Source: Caballeronia mineralivorans PML1(12)
GTDB taxonomy: Bacteria; Pseudomonadota; Gammaproteobacteria; Burkholderiales; Burkholderiaceae
NCBI RefSeq assembly: GCF_001028175.1
Contig: NZ_AEJF01000059.1
Span: forward strand, 1 to 46,288
DNA length: 46,288 nucleotides
Reading direction: 5' to 3'
Positions 1 through 8,696 of this stretch are shown one piece after another. The notes under the pieces were generated by a model, which was given only the letters and a program-made list of their open reading frames with translations, was not told the origin of the DNA and made no database searches. How positions within the stretch are numbered: position 1 is the first letter of the stretch; every line of letters begins with the position of its first letter. Both the position numbers and the translations under genes were made by a program.

Positions 1-858
1 CGTCGCGCGCCGCACCACGCGGCGCGCGCTTTCGTCGTAGTCCGCTACCGCGTAGTGCTGGGTCGCCCGGTTGTCCCAGATCGCCACATCGCCCTGCGTC
101 CAGCGCCAGCGCACCGTGTTTTCGAGGCGTGTCACATGGTCGTGGAAAAGCTCTTTCAACCGGTCCGAATCGCGTTGCGACAGGCCGACGAAACGCTGCA
201 CGAAATGACCCAGCACGAGACTGCGTTCGCCCGTTTCGGGATGCACTCGCACGACCGGATGCTCGGTCTCATAGACCGTCGACGTGAACTGTTCGCGATA
301 CGCAAGTTCGGCGTCGGTGGCGGGTGCGCTGCGGTTCGCCGCGTAGTCGTAGGTATTCGTATGAATGGCCCACAGGGAGTCCGCAAGGGCGCGTAGCGGG
401 TCCGGCAGGCGGTTGTAGGCCTCCGCAGTGTTGGCCCAGACCGTATCGCCGCCAGCGGGCGGAATGACTACGCCGCGCAGGATCGAGATCTTTGGATAGG
501 CTTCCACGAAGGTCACGTCCGTATGCCACGAATTGGCGCGCGTGCCGCTCTTCGAGTCGAGTTCCAGCAGACGGCTGCTGCCGGCAACCGATGGCACCGT
601 CGGATGCGCGACCGTTTCGCCAAAGCGGCTGGCGAACGCTTCCTGCGCGGCGTCGTCGAGATGCGACTGGCCGCGAAAGAAGATCGCTTTATGCCGCAGC
701 AGCGCGGCGTTGATGGCTGAAATGGTCGAGTCGTCCAGATCCGGCCCGAGGCGCACGCCCCGGATCTCGGCGCCGATTCGGCCGCCCACCGGGTGGATGT
801 CGAGGTCCAGCGCAAGGGAGGGTTCGGCGGCAACGGCAGGCGTGGCGATGAGGGTCAT
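1..858 (-). CDS. TauD/TfdA-family Fe(II)/2-oxoglutarate dioxygenase, AtsK-like (3' end cut by window)
   Basis: This open frame starts at 858 and runs off the left edge after 286 codons, so the C-terminus is missing. Family role: oxygenolytic release of sulfite or sulfate from taurine, alkanesulfonates or alkyl sulfate esters in the cytoplasm, for sulfur supply. The iron ligands are visible: His112 and Asp114 in the WHTD motif, and distal His268 in NRATQH. Arg residues at 279-284 could bind 2-oxoglutarate. The stretches TVWANTAEAYNRLPDPLR and VRVHPETGER resemble the AtsK/Rv3406 alkyl-sulfatase branch more than taurine dioxygenase TauD, so a sulfate ester is my preferred substrate; this is inference. 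AAGGAG lies about 6 nt before the ATG. An FMN reductase and metNIQ follow nearby. Confidence 0.88.
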   Translation of the reverse strand, partial: MTLIATPAVAAEPSLALDLDIHPVGGRIGAEIRGVRLGPDLDDSTISAINAALLRHKAIFFRGQSHLDDAAQEAFASRFGETVAHPTVPSVAGSSRLLELDSKSGTRANSWHTDVTFVEAYPKISILRGVVIPPAGGDTVWANTAEAYNRLPDPLRALADSLWAIHTNTYDYAANRSAPATDAELAYREQFTSTVYETEHPVVRVHPETGERSLVLGHFVQRFVGLSQRDSDRLKELFHDHVTRLENTVRWRWTQGDVAIWDNRATQHYAVADYDESARRVVRRAT

Positions 859-1170
859 CGAGTGCTCCTTGGGGATTTGTGGGTATCTGGTCGCTCGCGC
901 GGTTGGCGCGGGCAGAAAATTGAAGCGGCAATAAATTGAAGCATTCGCCCGCGAACGCGGCAACGAAGCGATTGGACTTTGCTTTACACACGGGACGTGC
1001 GTCGTTTATGAGAGACGTGTAACGGAATGCGGGCTTAATAAGGGCTTGATACAGGGCTCAATAGATTTAAGCCTCAGATATACAAATGAATAAAAAATGG
1101 TTTCCGGGTGTTCTTCTTTGACCTACCTTTTACTTAGCGGTAGCCCGGAACGCGTTCAAGGAGAACTGCG
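859..1170. other. Intergenic region between dioxygenase and small unknown protein
   Basis: This 312-base gap separates two divergent genes. The part from about 1010 to 1140 is clearly AT-richer than the surroundings, as expected for divergent promoters. I could not place a convincing -35/-10 pair. No CysB-type or other named operator was recognised, and I see no coding potential. Confidence 0.5.
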
Positions 1171-1386
1171 ATGTCTGAACCGAAAGCCATTTTCAGGAAC
1201 TGGGGCAGTGAAGTGCTGCGGCACTGGCGCGAACGGCGTGCGCTTGCCGCCAATCAATCACGGGAGGCGGCACGCGAGCCGTACGATCTCGAACGCATTG
1301 CGACCTGCGCATGCAGCGGTTATTTCCACACGGGGTATGCGCTCGATCCGTTCGTGTTCACGCCCGAATTGCGGTTCAAGGACTAG
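1171..1386 (+). CDS. Small unknown protein, 71 aa
   Basis: This short protein belongs to no family I recognise. It is probably real: AAGGAG sits 6 nt before the ATG, codon third positions are GC-rich like the neighbours, and a terminator-like hairpin follows at 1467. It has no signal peptide or membrane segment and looks soluble and mildly basic in its first half (RNWGSEVLRHWRERRA). It carries a lone Cys-Ala-Cys at residues 49-51, which could hint at metal or redox binding but is not enough for a call. It is divergent from the dioxygenase and convergent with the FMN reductase, so a link to sulfur metabolism is only positional. Confidence 0.55.
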   Translation: MSEPKAIFRNWGSEVLRHWRERRALAANQSREAAREPYDLERIATCACSGYFHTGYALDPFVFTPELRFKD

Positions 1387-1466
1387 ATGCCGGAGCCGGC
1401 CGGTAGCCGGCGCGTACTCCTGAACAATATTGGGACTTGATTGACCTGAGAAATCCAGCTTTAATG

Positions 1467-1487
1467 CCGCCCGGATCATTCGGGCGG
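1467..1487. terminator. Hairpin between convergent genes
   Basis: CCGCCCG (1467-1473) and CGGGCGG (1481-1487) form a perfect 7-bp stem with loop GATCATT, between the small protein (+) and the FMN reductase (-). There is no clean U-tract on either side, so it is a weak or bidirectional terminator at best. Confidence 0.5.
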
Positions 1488-1527
1488 GCTTATATCGAAG
1501 GCCAACGTCGCGCTCAGGCCAGTTGTT

Positions 1528-2163
1528 TCAACCAGCAAGTGTCGATGCTTCATTCCGCAGATCCTGGCCACCAAGCACATCGCGTGCATTGAACGCCAGC
1601 GCGAACTGAGTGGCTTGCCGGCCCACCGTCGCCAACTGCTCCGCGACCTTCGGGTCAGAGCAGGAGTCGATCGTTTCGAAGCGCGTTTCCAGCGAATTGA
1701 CAGCCGCGCCATACGGCGTCGGCCAGCCTCGCAGCGCATGCACGATCGAGCGCAAGGACGTGAGCACCGCGCCGCCACCCTGCCAGCCATAAGCTGTTAC
1801 CACGCAGCCGACCGCACGGCCGTCGAGGTAGGGACGTTTGTCGTCGCGCAGTTCTTCCAGCGTATCCAGCGCGTTCTTGACCAGCCCCGAGACACCGCCG
1901 TGGTATCCCGGCGTTGCAATGATCACCGCATCTGCTTCACGAACGGCTTCGATAAGTTCGAGCTGTGCTTCCGTACGCTCGCCGTGTTCGGGCGCGTAGT
2001 GAGGCAGCGAGTGCAGGAACGTGCCGCCAAACAGGCGCGTGCGTGCGCCTTCGGCTTCGGCGCCGCGCAGCGCGAGGCGAAGCGCGCGTTCAGTCGATGA
2101 AGCCGCGCGGGTCGTGCCACCGATGCCGACCACGAGAGGCCGGCGAAATTCAAAGCTTTTCAA
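1528..2163 (-). CDS. NADPH-dependent FMN reductase (flavodoxin-fold)
   Basis: The product is a cytoplasmic flavin reductase of the SsuE/MsuE/ArsH-like flavodoxin-fold group, which uses NAD(P)H to reduce FMN. With the chosen start it has 211 residues. The FMN phosphate loop GIGGTTRAASS is at residues 13-23 and the isoalloxazine-side motif PGYHGG at 85-90. I chose the TTG at 2163 because GGGAG lies about 7 nt upstream and the fold begins nine residues later. An ATG at 2250 would add 29 residues that look unlike this family. The gene lies between a sulfate-ester-type dioxygenase and metNIQ, so it may supply FMNH2 to a sulfonate monooxygenase, but no monooxygenase (SsuD/MsuD) is in the window. 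Its partner is therefore unknown. Confidence 0.85.
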   Translation of the reverse strand: MKSFEFRRPLVVGIGGTTRAASSTERALRLALRGAEAEGARTRLFGGTFLHSLPHYAPEHGERTEAQLELIEAVREADAVIIATPGYHGGVSGLVKNALDTLEELRDDKRPYLDGRAVGCVVTAYGWQGGGAVLTSLRSIVHALRGWPTPYGAAVNSLETRFETIDSCSDPKVAEQLATVGRQATQFALAFNARDVLGGQDLRNEASTLAG

Positions 2164-2524
2164 CGAAATACTCCCAGGATTGCAGTGGAGCCGCGCATGC
2201 GCACCGGTTCGTACGCAAAAGCGCCGCAGCGTATTGTGTGGATCATGCATGGATCATGCGGCCATCTTAGCTACCGATTCTGCGCGATGGAACCGAGCTT
2301 TGCTTGAATCGATATGAGCTTTGCGTATTTCGGAGCCTGTCGATACCCCTCGCGCCCGCGCTCCAGATCGTTCATACGCAGAAGTAATTAGCCTCGCGTA
2401 ATAGATTATTAAGGCGGCGGCGCAGGTTACGTTAAACTTTCGCCTCTTGAGAACCAGGGATGAACGGCGGCCGGCTGCCCGAGCGAACTCGCTCAACGGG
2501 AAGTCCGCCGCTTTTTTTGTTTAC
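2164..2524 (+). promoter_or_regulatory. metN leader with terminator/antiterminator-like structure
   Basis: This 361-base gap separates the divergent FMN reductase and metN. CGGCGG (2465-2470) pairs with CCGCCG (2505-2510). Inside it, CCC/GGG and GAGCG/CGCTC (2481-2485/2490-2494) stack into a strong hairpin, followed at once by seven T (2512-2518) and, six bases later, the metN ATG. This is an intrinsic terminator with no upstream plus-strand gene to terminate. GCGGCGG at 2414-2420 is complementary to CCGCCGC at 2505-2511 and would break the hairpin, a plausible antiterminator. No Shine-Dalgarno is visible before metN. I did not recognise a SAM or SAH riboswitch consensus. It could be a transcription attenuator, an undescribed aptamer, or a separate small RNA. 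Confidence 0.5.
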
Positions 2525-3559
2525 ATGATCGAAATACGCAATCTGTCGCAACGTTTCGCCGGCCCACGAGGCTGGATCGAAGCGTTGCACAATGTCAACT
2601 TGACGATTCCGCCGGGCGAAGTGTTCGGCATCATCGGTCGCAGCGGCGCCGGTAAAAGCACGCTGGTGCGTACGATCAACCTGCTGACGCGGCCGAGCGA
2701 AGGTAGCGTGATCGTCGACGGCCGCGACCTCACCACGCTGCCCGCCGCGCAATTGCGCACGGCGCGCCGCGACATCGGCATGATCTTCCAGCACTTCAAC
2801 TTGCTGTCGTCGCGCACCGTGTTCGACAACGTCGCGCTGCCGCTCGAACTCGCCGGCATGAAGCGCGGCGAGATCGAGGCGACCGTGTTGCCGCTGCTGG
2901 AACTCGTCGGCCTCACCACGCAAAAGGATCGCTATCCTGCGCAGATCAGCGGTGGCCAGAAGCAGCGCGTGGGGATCGCCCGGGCGCTTGCGAGCAAACC
3001 GAAAGTGCTGCTCTCCGACGAAGCCACCTCCGCGCTGGATCCTGAAACCACGCGCTCCATTCTTGATCTGCTGCGCAGGATCAACAAGGAACTCGGCCTC
3101 ACGATCGTGCTGATCACGCACCAGATGGACGTGATCAAGCAGGTCTGCGATCGCGTTGCGGTGCTCGATGCCGGGCGTGTAGTAGAGGAAGGCAACGTGG
3201 TCGATGTATTCATGCAGCCGCATCACGAAGTCACGCGCGCGTTGATTGGCGACGTGATCGCGCACGAGTTGCCGCCTGCGTTGAAGCTGCGCGTGGCCGA
3301 GCGTCTGAAAACCGGCAGCGGTCATTTGCTGCGGCTTGCGTTCACGGGTTCCGGTGTCGATCAACCCATCCTCTCCGAAACAATCCGCCGCTTCGAACTC
3401 GATTTCAACATCCTGCACGGGCAGATCGACGAGATCCAGGGCCAGGCGTTCGGTTCGCTGGCGGTGCTCGCGGGCGGTCGGCCGGCGAACGTCGCCGAGG
3501 CGATTGCGTACCTGCGTGAACAAGGCGTGGTGGTAGAGGAGATGTCCCATGTTGAGTGA
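2525..3559 (+). CDS. metN: Methionine ABC transporter ATPase MetN
   Basis: This is the ATP-binding subunit of the D/L-methionine importer, acting on the inner face of the cytoplasmic membrane. At 344 aa it has the family's usual length. Walker [10 protein letters not shown] is at residues 38-46, the Q-loop Gln at 89, the signature SGGQKQ at 142-147, and Walker B with the catalytic Glu at 161-172 ([11 protein letters not shown]). The C-terminal 80 residues look like the NIL domain that binds methionine and inhibits transport. I took the start at MIEIRNLS because family members begin there; an upstream frame extension to 2447 would translate the leader hairpin. The gene overlaps metI by 11 nt, in the order metN-metI-metQ. 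Confidence 0.95.
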   Translation: MIEIRNLSQRFAGPRGWIEALHNVNLTIPPGEVFGIIGRSGAGKSTLVRTINLLTRPSEGSVIVDGRDLTTLPAAQLRTARRDIGMIFQHFNLLSSRTVFDNVALPLELAGMKRGEIEATVLPLLELVGLTTQKDRYPAQISGGQKQRVGIARALASKPKVLLSDEATSALDPETTRSILDLLRRINKELGLTIVLITHQMDVIKQVCDRVAVLDAGRVVEEGNVVDVFMQPHHEVTRALIGDVIAHELPPALKLRVAERLKTGSGHLLRLAFTGSGVDQPILSETIRRFELDFNILHGQIDEIQGQAFGSLAVLAGGRPANVAEAIAYLREQGVVVEEMSHVE

Positions 3560-4202
3560 AATGTTCGATATGTTCGTCCAGTCGTTCTGGGAAACGCTCG
3601 TCATGGTGGGCATTTCCGGACTGGTCGGCGCGGCTTTGGGGCTGCCGCTGGGCGTGCTGCTGTATCTCACCGACCGCGATGGCGTGTTGCGCAATCTCGC
3701 AGTGAACCGGGTCATGGGCGGCATCGTCAATGCGGTGCGTTCGACACCCTTTATCATTCTGCTGGTCGCGGTGATTCCGTTCACGCGGCTGGTGGTCGGG
3801 TCGTCCATCGGCACAATGGCCGCAGTGGTTCCGCTGACTATCGCGGCCGCGCCGTTCATTGCGCGGCTGGTGGAGACGGCATTGCGCGAGGTCGATCGCG
3901 GCTTGATCGAAGCGGCGCAGGCAATGGGCGCCACGACGAGCCAGATCGTCTTCAAGGTGCTGCTGCCGGAGTCCTTGCCGGGTGTGGTTGCCGGTTTGAC
4001 CATCACGTTCGTGTCGCTGGTCGGTTACTCGGCAATGGCCGGTGCAATCGGCGGCGGCGGTCTGGGCGACCTGGGTATTCGCTACGGGTACCAGCGTTTC
4101 CTGCCGGAAGTGATGCTGACGGTGGTCGTGATTTTGATCGTGTTCGTGCAACTGGTGCAGTCGCTTGGCGACTGGTTTGTGCGCCGGCTCAGCCACAAAT
4201 AA
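3549..4202 (+). CDS. metI: Methionine ABC transporter permease MetI
   Basis: This is the integral-membrane subunit of the methionine importer, 217 aa with about five hydrophobic segments. The EAA loop that docks on MetN is at residues 121-141 ([20 protein letters not shown]). The start overlaps the end of metN, with GAGGAG just upstream, indicating translational coupling. The [15 protein letters not shown] segment after the EAA loop is typical of MetI. Substrate binding is supplied by metQ, 29 nt downstream. The length and gene order leave little doubt about the assignment. Confidence 0.95.
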   Translation: MLSEMFDMFVQSFWETLVMVGISGLVGAALGLPLGVLLYLTDRDGVLRNLAVNRVMGGIVNAVRSTPFIILLVAVIPFTRLVVGSSIGTMAAVVPLTIAAAPFIARLVETALREVDRGLIEAAQAMGATTSQIVFKVLLPESLPGVVAGLTITFVSLVGYSAMAGAIGGGGLGDLGIRYGYQRFLPEVMLTVVVILIVFVQLVQSLGDWFVRRLSHK

Positions 4203-4231
4203 TTTTTTATACAAAGCTCAAGGGTTAGTCC

Positions 4232-5026
4232 ATGCAACGTCGATTCATTCTCAAGCTCGCCGCCGTGTTCGGCGCAACGGCACTTCTCGCTAACGTCGCG
4301 CAAGCCGATGAAACCATCAAGGTCGGCGTGACCGGCGGTCCGCACGCGCAGGTCATGGAAGTCGTGAAGCAGGTGGCCGCGAAGAACGGCTTGAACATCA
4401 AGATTGTCGAGTTTGCCGACTATGTCCAGCCGAATGCGGCGCTGGCTTCGGGCGATCTCGACGCAAACAGCTACCAGCACACGCCGTATCTCGACGCGCA
4501 GGTCAAGGATCGCGGCTACAAGCTGATCAAGATCGCCGATACGGTCACGTTCCCCATGGGCATCTATTCGAAGAAGTTCAAGTTGCTGACGCAGTTGCCG
4601 GTGGGCGCACGCATCGCCGTGCCGAACGATCCGACCAACGGCGGCCGTGCACTCTTGCTGCTGCAGAAGAACGGCTTGCTGAAATTGCGCGCGGATGCCG
4701 GCTTGAAAGCGACGCCGCTTGATATCGTCGATAACCCGAGGAAGCTGAAGATCGTCGAACTCGACGCCGCGCAAATCCCGCGTTCGCTCGCGGATGTGGA
4801 CGCCGCCGCGATCAATACGAACTTCGCGATGGAAGCAGGGTTGAAGCCGAAGCAGGACGCGATCGCGATTGAAGATCCGAACGGCCCGTACTCGAACATT
4901 ATCGCTATCCGCGCCGTCGACAAGGACAAGCCGTGGGTCGCGAAACTCGTGGCTGCGTATCACTCTCCGGAAGTGAAGCAGTTCATTGAAACGAAATATG
5001 CGGGCGCGGTGATCGCCGCCTGGTAA
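4232..5026 (+). CDS. metQ: Methionine-binding periplasmic protein MetQ (NlpA family)
   Basis: This is the solute-binding component of MetNIQ, 264 aa. A Sec signal peptide covers about residues 1-25, ending ANVAQA. There is no lipobox Cys, so unlike E. coli MetQ this one should be a free periplasmic protein. Family landmarks are KVGVTGGPHAQVMEVVK near the mature N-terminus, DANSYQHTPYLD and VPNDPTNGGRALLLLQK. It is the last gene of the metNIQ operon and is followed by a hairpin at 5068-5099. Substrates of the family are L- and D-methionine; related proteins bind other small amino acids, so the exact ligand is inferred from the operon. Confidence 0.93.
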   Translation: MQRRFILKLAAVFGATALLANVAQADETIKVGVTGGPHAQVMEVVKQVAAKNGLNIKIVEFADYVQPNAALASGDLDANSYQHTPYLDAQVKDRGYKLIKIADTVTFPMGIYSKKFKLLTQLPVGARIAVPNDPTNGGRALLLLQKNGLLKLRADAGLKATPLDIVDNPRKLKIVELDAAQIPRSLADVDAAAINTNFAMEAGLKPKQDAIAIEDPNGPYSNIIAIRAVDKDKPWVAKLVAAYHSPEVKQFIETKYAGAVIAAW

Positions 5027-5067
5027 GGTTTGGTTCAGGCAAGAAACTGTAAGAAAATCTGGAAATT

Positions 5068-5099
5068 GCGCGCTCTCTCCCCGACGGGTTAGGGCGCGT
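5068..5099 (+). terminator. Putative terminator after metQ
   Basis: GCGCGCTCT (5068-5076) can pair with AGGGCGCGT (5091-5099), including G-U pairs, to form a 9-bp stem 41 nt past the metQ stop. The following TTGTCATTT is only a weak U-tract, so the call is tentative. Confidence 0.4.
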
Positions 5100-5253
5100 T
5101 GTCATTTGGATCGCGGATAATCCTTCCCGCTGAGGGTAAACGCCAACATTTTTCCGCCGTAGCAGAAAGCAGGCAGAAGGCTTTCACTTCTTATACTTGC
5201 CGGACATTAGAACAAGATGCCGGTTCGCCACGGATAGATGGAGACGTTTGACG

Positions 5254-6270
5254 ATGCAGTTTCCCCCCCGCTTTTTCACGCTTGCTTGCACGCTTGCCGC
5301 GCTGTTATGCGGCGCGACGCAGGCTCATGCGGAAAAGCTGACGCTGATGGCGGGAGGCACCTCGAAGATCGTCTATCTGCCGTTGATCCTTGCTTCGCAA
5401 CTCGGTTATTTCAAGGACGAGGGACTCGAATTCGAGATCCTCTCCCAGCCGGCCGGCGTCGATACCGCGACGGAATTGCTGGCCGGCGCGATCCAGGGTG
5501 CGGTCGGATTCTATGATCACACGATTGATCTCCAGAGCCGCGGCAAGGACGTTCAAGCGCTGGTCGTGTTCAGCAAGAGCGCGGGGCTGGTCGAGTTGGT
5601 CTCGAAGAAATCCGCGGCGGGTTTCAACACCATGGCCGACGCGAAAGGCAAGACGCTCGGCGTGACGGGATTAGGATCGTCGACGAACTTCCTGACCCAT
5701 TATCTTGCCGCGCGCGCCGGGTTGTCGCCGAAGGAATACACCGTGTTGCCGGTCGGGTCCGACGACACTTTTATTGCGGCAATGGACCAGGGCCGTATCG
5801 ACGCCGGAATGGTCGAGGAGCCGAGCGCGAGCCGGCTGCTGGCAAGCGGCGGTGCGAAAGTGCTCGTGGACATGCGTAGCGCCGCAGGCACCGCGGCGGC
5901 GCTTGGCGGCCCGTATGTCGGCCCCTGTTTTTACGCTGAGCGGAGCTGGATCAACACGCATCGCGACGAAACGCAGAAGCTCGTGCGCGCGATGGTGCGC
6001 TCGCTCGCGTTTATTGCAAGCCATAGCGCCGAAGAGATAACGGCCAAGGTGCCTCGCGATTTCTATGGGCCGGACAAGGCGCTTTATATCAGCGCCCTCA
6101 AGGCTTCCATGCCGATGTTCACGAAGGACGGGCGGATGCCGGACGGTACGCCCGCAGCGGTGCTGAAGGTGCTCACGCTGGCCAACTCGTCGATCGATCC
6201 CCGCCATATCGATTTGTCGAGGACCTACACGAACGAGTTTGTCGATCATGTGCAGACCGGTGCGAAATAA
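5254..6270 (+). CDS. ABC transporter periplasmic binding protein, NMT1/SsuA/TauA-like (orphan)
   Basis: The product has 338 aa, with a Sec signal peptide ending AHA at about residue 26. It has the two-lobe fold of sulfonate/nitrate/thiamine-precursor binding proteins (KIVYLPLILASQLGYFKDEG, then a long NMT1-like region). The start at 5254 places GGAG about 10 nt upstream and puts the signal peptide at the N-terminus. No permease or ATPase gene is adjacent, so it must either share a transporter encoded elsewhere or be a remnant of a larger operon. The neighbouring dioxygenase, FMN reductase and metNIQ make a sulfur compound a reasonable ligand, but the sequence alone does not decide between sulfonates and other NMT1-family ligands. 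Confidence 0.82.
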   Translation: MQFPPRFFTLACTLAALLCGATQAHAEKLTLMAGGTSKIVYLPLILASQLGYFKDEGLEFEILSQPAGVDTATELLAGAIQGAVGFYDHTIDLQSRGKDVQALVVFSKSAGLVELVSKKSAAGFNTMADAKGKTLGVTGLGSSTNFLTHYLAARAGLSPKEYTVLPVGSDDTFIAAMDQGRIDAGMVEEPSASRLLASGGAKVLVDMRSAAGTAAALGGPYVGPCFYAERSWINTHRDETQKLVRAMVRSLAFIASHSAEEITAKVPRDFYGPDKALYISALKASMPMFTKDGRMPDGTPAAVLKVLTLANSSIDPRHIDLSRTYTNEFVDHVQTGAK

Positions 6271-6317
6271 CGAAATAGCCCGGAACCGGCGACTCATTTA
6301 ATCTTCCGAATCGATCG

Positions 6318-6469
6318 ATGAAAGCGATACGCATAGAACAGTACGGCGGCCTCGAAGTCCTGATTCGTCAGGATATCGAAGTTCCCGAACCGGGACAGGG
6401 TGAAGTGCAGCGCATGCCGAGCTGGAGGAGTGGCGCCAGTTGGGCAAGTCGGTATTGATGATCGGATAA
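6318..6469 (+). pseudogene. Relic of an NADPH:quinone oxidoreductase-type (zinc-ADH/MDR) gene with internal deletion
   Basis: An ATG at 6318 opens MKAIRIEQYGGLEVL...EVPEPGQGEV, the standard N-terminus of a quinone oxidoreductase of the medium-chain dehydrogenase family. After about 31 codons the match stops. In another frame, from about 6416 to 6469, the codons read AELEEWRQLGKSVLMIG followed by TAA, which looks like the C-terminal end of the same family. A full gene would need roughly 320 codons, so about nine-tenths of it, including the Rossmann fold, is missing and the two ends are joined out of frame near 6404-6416. It lies between the orphan binding protein and the symporter and has a small hairpin behind it. 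Confidence 0.72.
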
Positions 6470-6482
6470 CTGCTGTCAATAA

Positions 6483-6504
6483 GACCGGTGCGGTCGCGCC
6501 GGTC
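6483..6504 (+). terminator. Small hairpin after the relic gene
   Basis: GACCGG (6483-6488) pairs with CCGGTC (6499-6504), followed by GTTGTTAATTGTTG, a loosely T-rich tail. It may be the original terminator of the deleted oxidoreductase gene. Confidence 0.3.
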
Positions 6505-6584
6505 GTTGTTAATTGTTGTCGAATGCGGTGACCGCCGGTGCTATTGCGTACCGGAACACCGCATCTTTTGAGAAGGCCAAGTTT

Positions 6585-7877
6585 ATGTCCTCACACGCTA
6601 TGTCCGCCAACGAGTCGAAATTCAAGTCGGTATTTCGGGTTGTCAGCGGTAACTTCCTCGAAATGTACGACTTCATGGTCTACGGCTATTACGCCTCGGC
6701 CATCGCCAAGACGTATTTCCCGAGCGGTAACGAGTTCGCCTCGCTAATGCTCGCGCTGTCGGTGTTTGGCGCCGGCTTCCTGATGCGCCCGATCGGCGCC
6801 ATCGTGCTTGGCGCGTACATCGATCATCACGGGCGGCGCAAGGGCCTGATCCTCACGCTCGGCCTGATGGCTGTCGGCACCTTGCTGGTCGCGGTGATTC
6901 CAGGGTACGCGACCATCGGCGTTCTCGCGCCGATCATCGTGTTGCTCGGGCGCTTGCTGCAAGGCTTCTCGGCGGGCGTGGAACTCGGCGGCGTCTCGGT
7001 GTATCTCTCCGAGATCGCGACCAAGGGCAACAAGGGCTTTTATTGCTCGTGGCAGTCCGGCAGCCAGCAAGTGGCTGTGGTGTTTGCTGCGCTGATCGGC
7101 GTGACCATGAGCCGGATCTTGCCGCCTGACCAGATGACTTCGTGGGGCTGGCGTGTGCCGTTCATCATCGGTTGCCTGATTGTGCCGTTCCTGTTCATCA
7201 TTCGCCGTTCGTTGCAGGAAACTGAAGAGTTCCTCGCACGCAAGCACCGTCCGAAGATGGGCGAGATCATGAAGTCGATGCTCTCGAACTGGGGCGTCGT
7301 GCTGGCCGGCATGGGCATGGTGATCATGACGACCGTGTCGTTCTACATGATCACGGCCTACACACCGACCTTCGGCAAGGAAGTGCTGAAGCTTTCTTCC
7401 ATCGATGCGTTGGTGGTGACGGTGTTTGTCGGTTTGTCGAATCTCGTGTGGCTGCCGCTTTCCGGTGCGATTTCCGACCGTGTCGGACGCCGCCCGGTGC
7501 TGCTGTTCTTCACGATCCTGACCGTCCTCACATCGTATCCGGCGGTGCAGTGGCTGGTTGCCGATCCGTCGTTCCTGCGTTTGCTCGAAGTGGAGTTGTG
7601 GCTCTCGTTCCTCTACGGTAGCTATAACGGCGCGATGGTCGTGGCGCTCACCGAAGTCATGCCGGTCGAAGTGCGTACGACGGGTTTCTCGCTGGCGTAC
7701 AGTCTCGCGACGACGATCGGCGGCTTCACGCCTGCCATCTCCACATACCTGATCCACGCGACCGGCAACAAGGCGGCGCCGGGCGCATGGATGGGCCTCG
7801 CTGCGGTCTGCGGGTTGATCGCGACGCTGATCCTGTATCGCTCCACGGAAGCACGCAGGCAATACAAGGCGGCTTGA
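6585..7877 (+). CDS. MFS metabolite:H+ symporter, citrate/tricarballylate type
   Basis: This is a 12-helix inner-membrane proton symporter of the MHS branch, 431 aa with the start at 6585 (GAGAAGG about 8 nt upstream; a second ATG at 6600 is possible). Typical features are [14 protein letters not shown] near the N-terminus, the loop-2 signature [25 protein letters not shown] in the fourth segment and [11 protein letters not shown] in the second half. The sequence most resembles CitA/TcuC citrate and tricarballylate symporters. A TctDE-like two-component pair begins 141 nt downstream in the same direction, which supports a tricarboxylate or related organic acid as substrate and suggests that the pair regulates the transporter. 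The exact substrate is not visible. Confidence 0.88.
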   Translation: MSSHAMSANESKFKSVFRVVSGNFLEMYDFMVYGYYASAIAKTYFPSGNEFASLMLALSVFGAGFLMRPIGAIVLGAYIDHHGRRKGLILTLGLMAVGTLLVAVIPGYATIGVLAPIIVLLGRLLQGFSAGVELGGVSVYLSEIATKGNKGFYCSWQSGSQQVAVVFAALIGVTMSRILPPDQMTSWGWRVPFIIGCLIVPFLFIIRRSLQETEEFLARKHRPKMGEIMKSMLSNWGVVLAGMGMVIMTTVSFYMITAYTPTFGKEVLKLSSIDALVVTVFVGLSNLVWLPLSGAISDRVGRRPVLLFFTILTVLTSYPAVQWLVADPSFLRLLEVELWLSFLYGSYNGAMVVALTEVMPVEVRTTGFSLAYSLATTIGGFTPAISTYLIHATGNKAAPGAWMGLAAVCGLIATLILYRSTEARRQYKAA

Positions 7878-8018
7878 GCGAGGCGCCAAACAGAGTGGCT
7901 ATATCAAGAGCAAGCTACACTTCGCCTAGGGCCGTGCGCCCGGCGGAGCGCTTGGCTGGCTTGAACCACGCGTTTGCCGGGCTGGCGGACAACGCCCATG
8001 CATAACGTGGTGAACCTG

Positions 8019-8696
8019 ATGAAGCTACTGCTGGTCGAGGACAATGAGCAACTGGCTCATTGGCTCGCAAAGATTCTGGAAGACGATGGTTTCGTGCTCG
8101 ATCGCGTCAGCGACGGCGACGCGGCTGACAGGTTCCTGCGCACGACGCGTTACGACGTCGTGCTGCTCGACCTGAACCTGCCGAACCTGTCGGGCAAGGG
8201 CGTGTTGCGGCGTCTGCGGGAACGCGGCGACGACACGCCCGTTCTCATTTTGACGGCAAGCGGTTCTGTCGATGAAAAAGTGATTTGCCTGAGTGCCGGC
8301 GCAGACGACTACCTTGTCAAGCCGTTCGACGCGCGTGAGCTGGTCGCGCGTGTCAAGGTCCTGGTGCGGCGCCAGTTGCCCTCGCGCTCGAACAGCACGC
8401 GATGCGGCGACCTTTCCTACGATATCGACCGGCGGCAGTTTTCAGTATCGGGCGAGACGCTCAGCCTGACACCGAGAGAGCATGCCGTGCTCGAGACCCT
8501 GATTCTCAAGGCTAAGAAAACCGTATCCAAGCCGATGCTCGCCGATTCGCTCGGCAGTTCGTCAACGCATACGAGCGAAGACGCTATCGAGATTTATGTC
8601 TCGCGGCTGCGCAAGAAACTTGAGAAAAGCACCGCGACGATCATTACGCTTAGAGGCCTGGGTTATCTGTTGCAAGCCAGCAGCGATGACGAATAG
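8019..8696 (+). CDS. OmpR/PhoB-type response regulator, TctD-like
   Basis: This is a 225-aa DNA-binding response regulator. In the receiver domain (residues 1-115), Asp8 and neighbours form the acidic pocket, Asp51 is the phospho-acceptor (VVLLDLNLP), Thr79 is the switch residue and Lys101 the conserved lysine. The C-terminal winged helix spans about 125-220 and ends LRGLGYLL. I chose the ATG at 8019 because MKLLLVED is the normal receiver start; no strong Shine-Dalgarno is seen, and an ATG at 7998 would add seven residues. It overlaps the sensor kinase by 11 nt. The neighbouring symporter suggests that it controls uptake of a carboxylate. Confidence 0.9.
   Translation: MKLLLVEDNEQLAHWLAKILEDDGFVLDRVSDGDAADRFLRTTRYDVVLLDLNLPNLSGKGVLRRLRERGDDTPVLILTASGSVDEKVICLSAGADDYLVKPFDARELVARVKVLVRRQLPSRSNSTRCGDLSYDIDRRQFSVSGETLSLTPREHAVLETLILKAKKTVSKPMLADSLGSSSTHTSEDAIEIYVSRLRKKLEKSTATIITLRGLGYLLQASSDDE

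Noticed and set aside
2254..2464. SAM-I, SAM-II or SAH riboswitch in the metN leader
   Set aside because: I could not match any of their conserved cores; only the terminator and a possible antiterminator are visible.
2432..4006. Long minus-strand open frame over metN and metI
   Set aside because: It is antisense to two certain genes, with low-complexity residues and no ribosome site.
3549..4202. Alternative assignment of the metNIQ-like operon to another amino acid
   Set aside because: The NIL domain in MetN and the NlpA-type binding protein make methionine the best-supported ligand.
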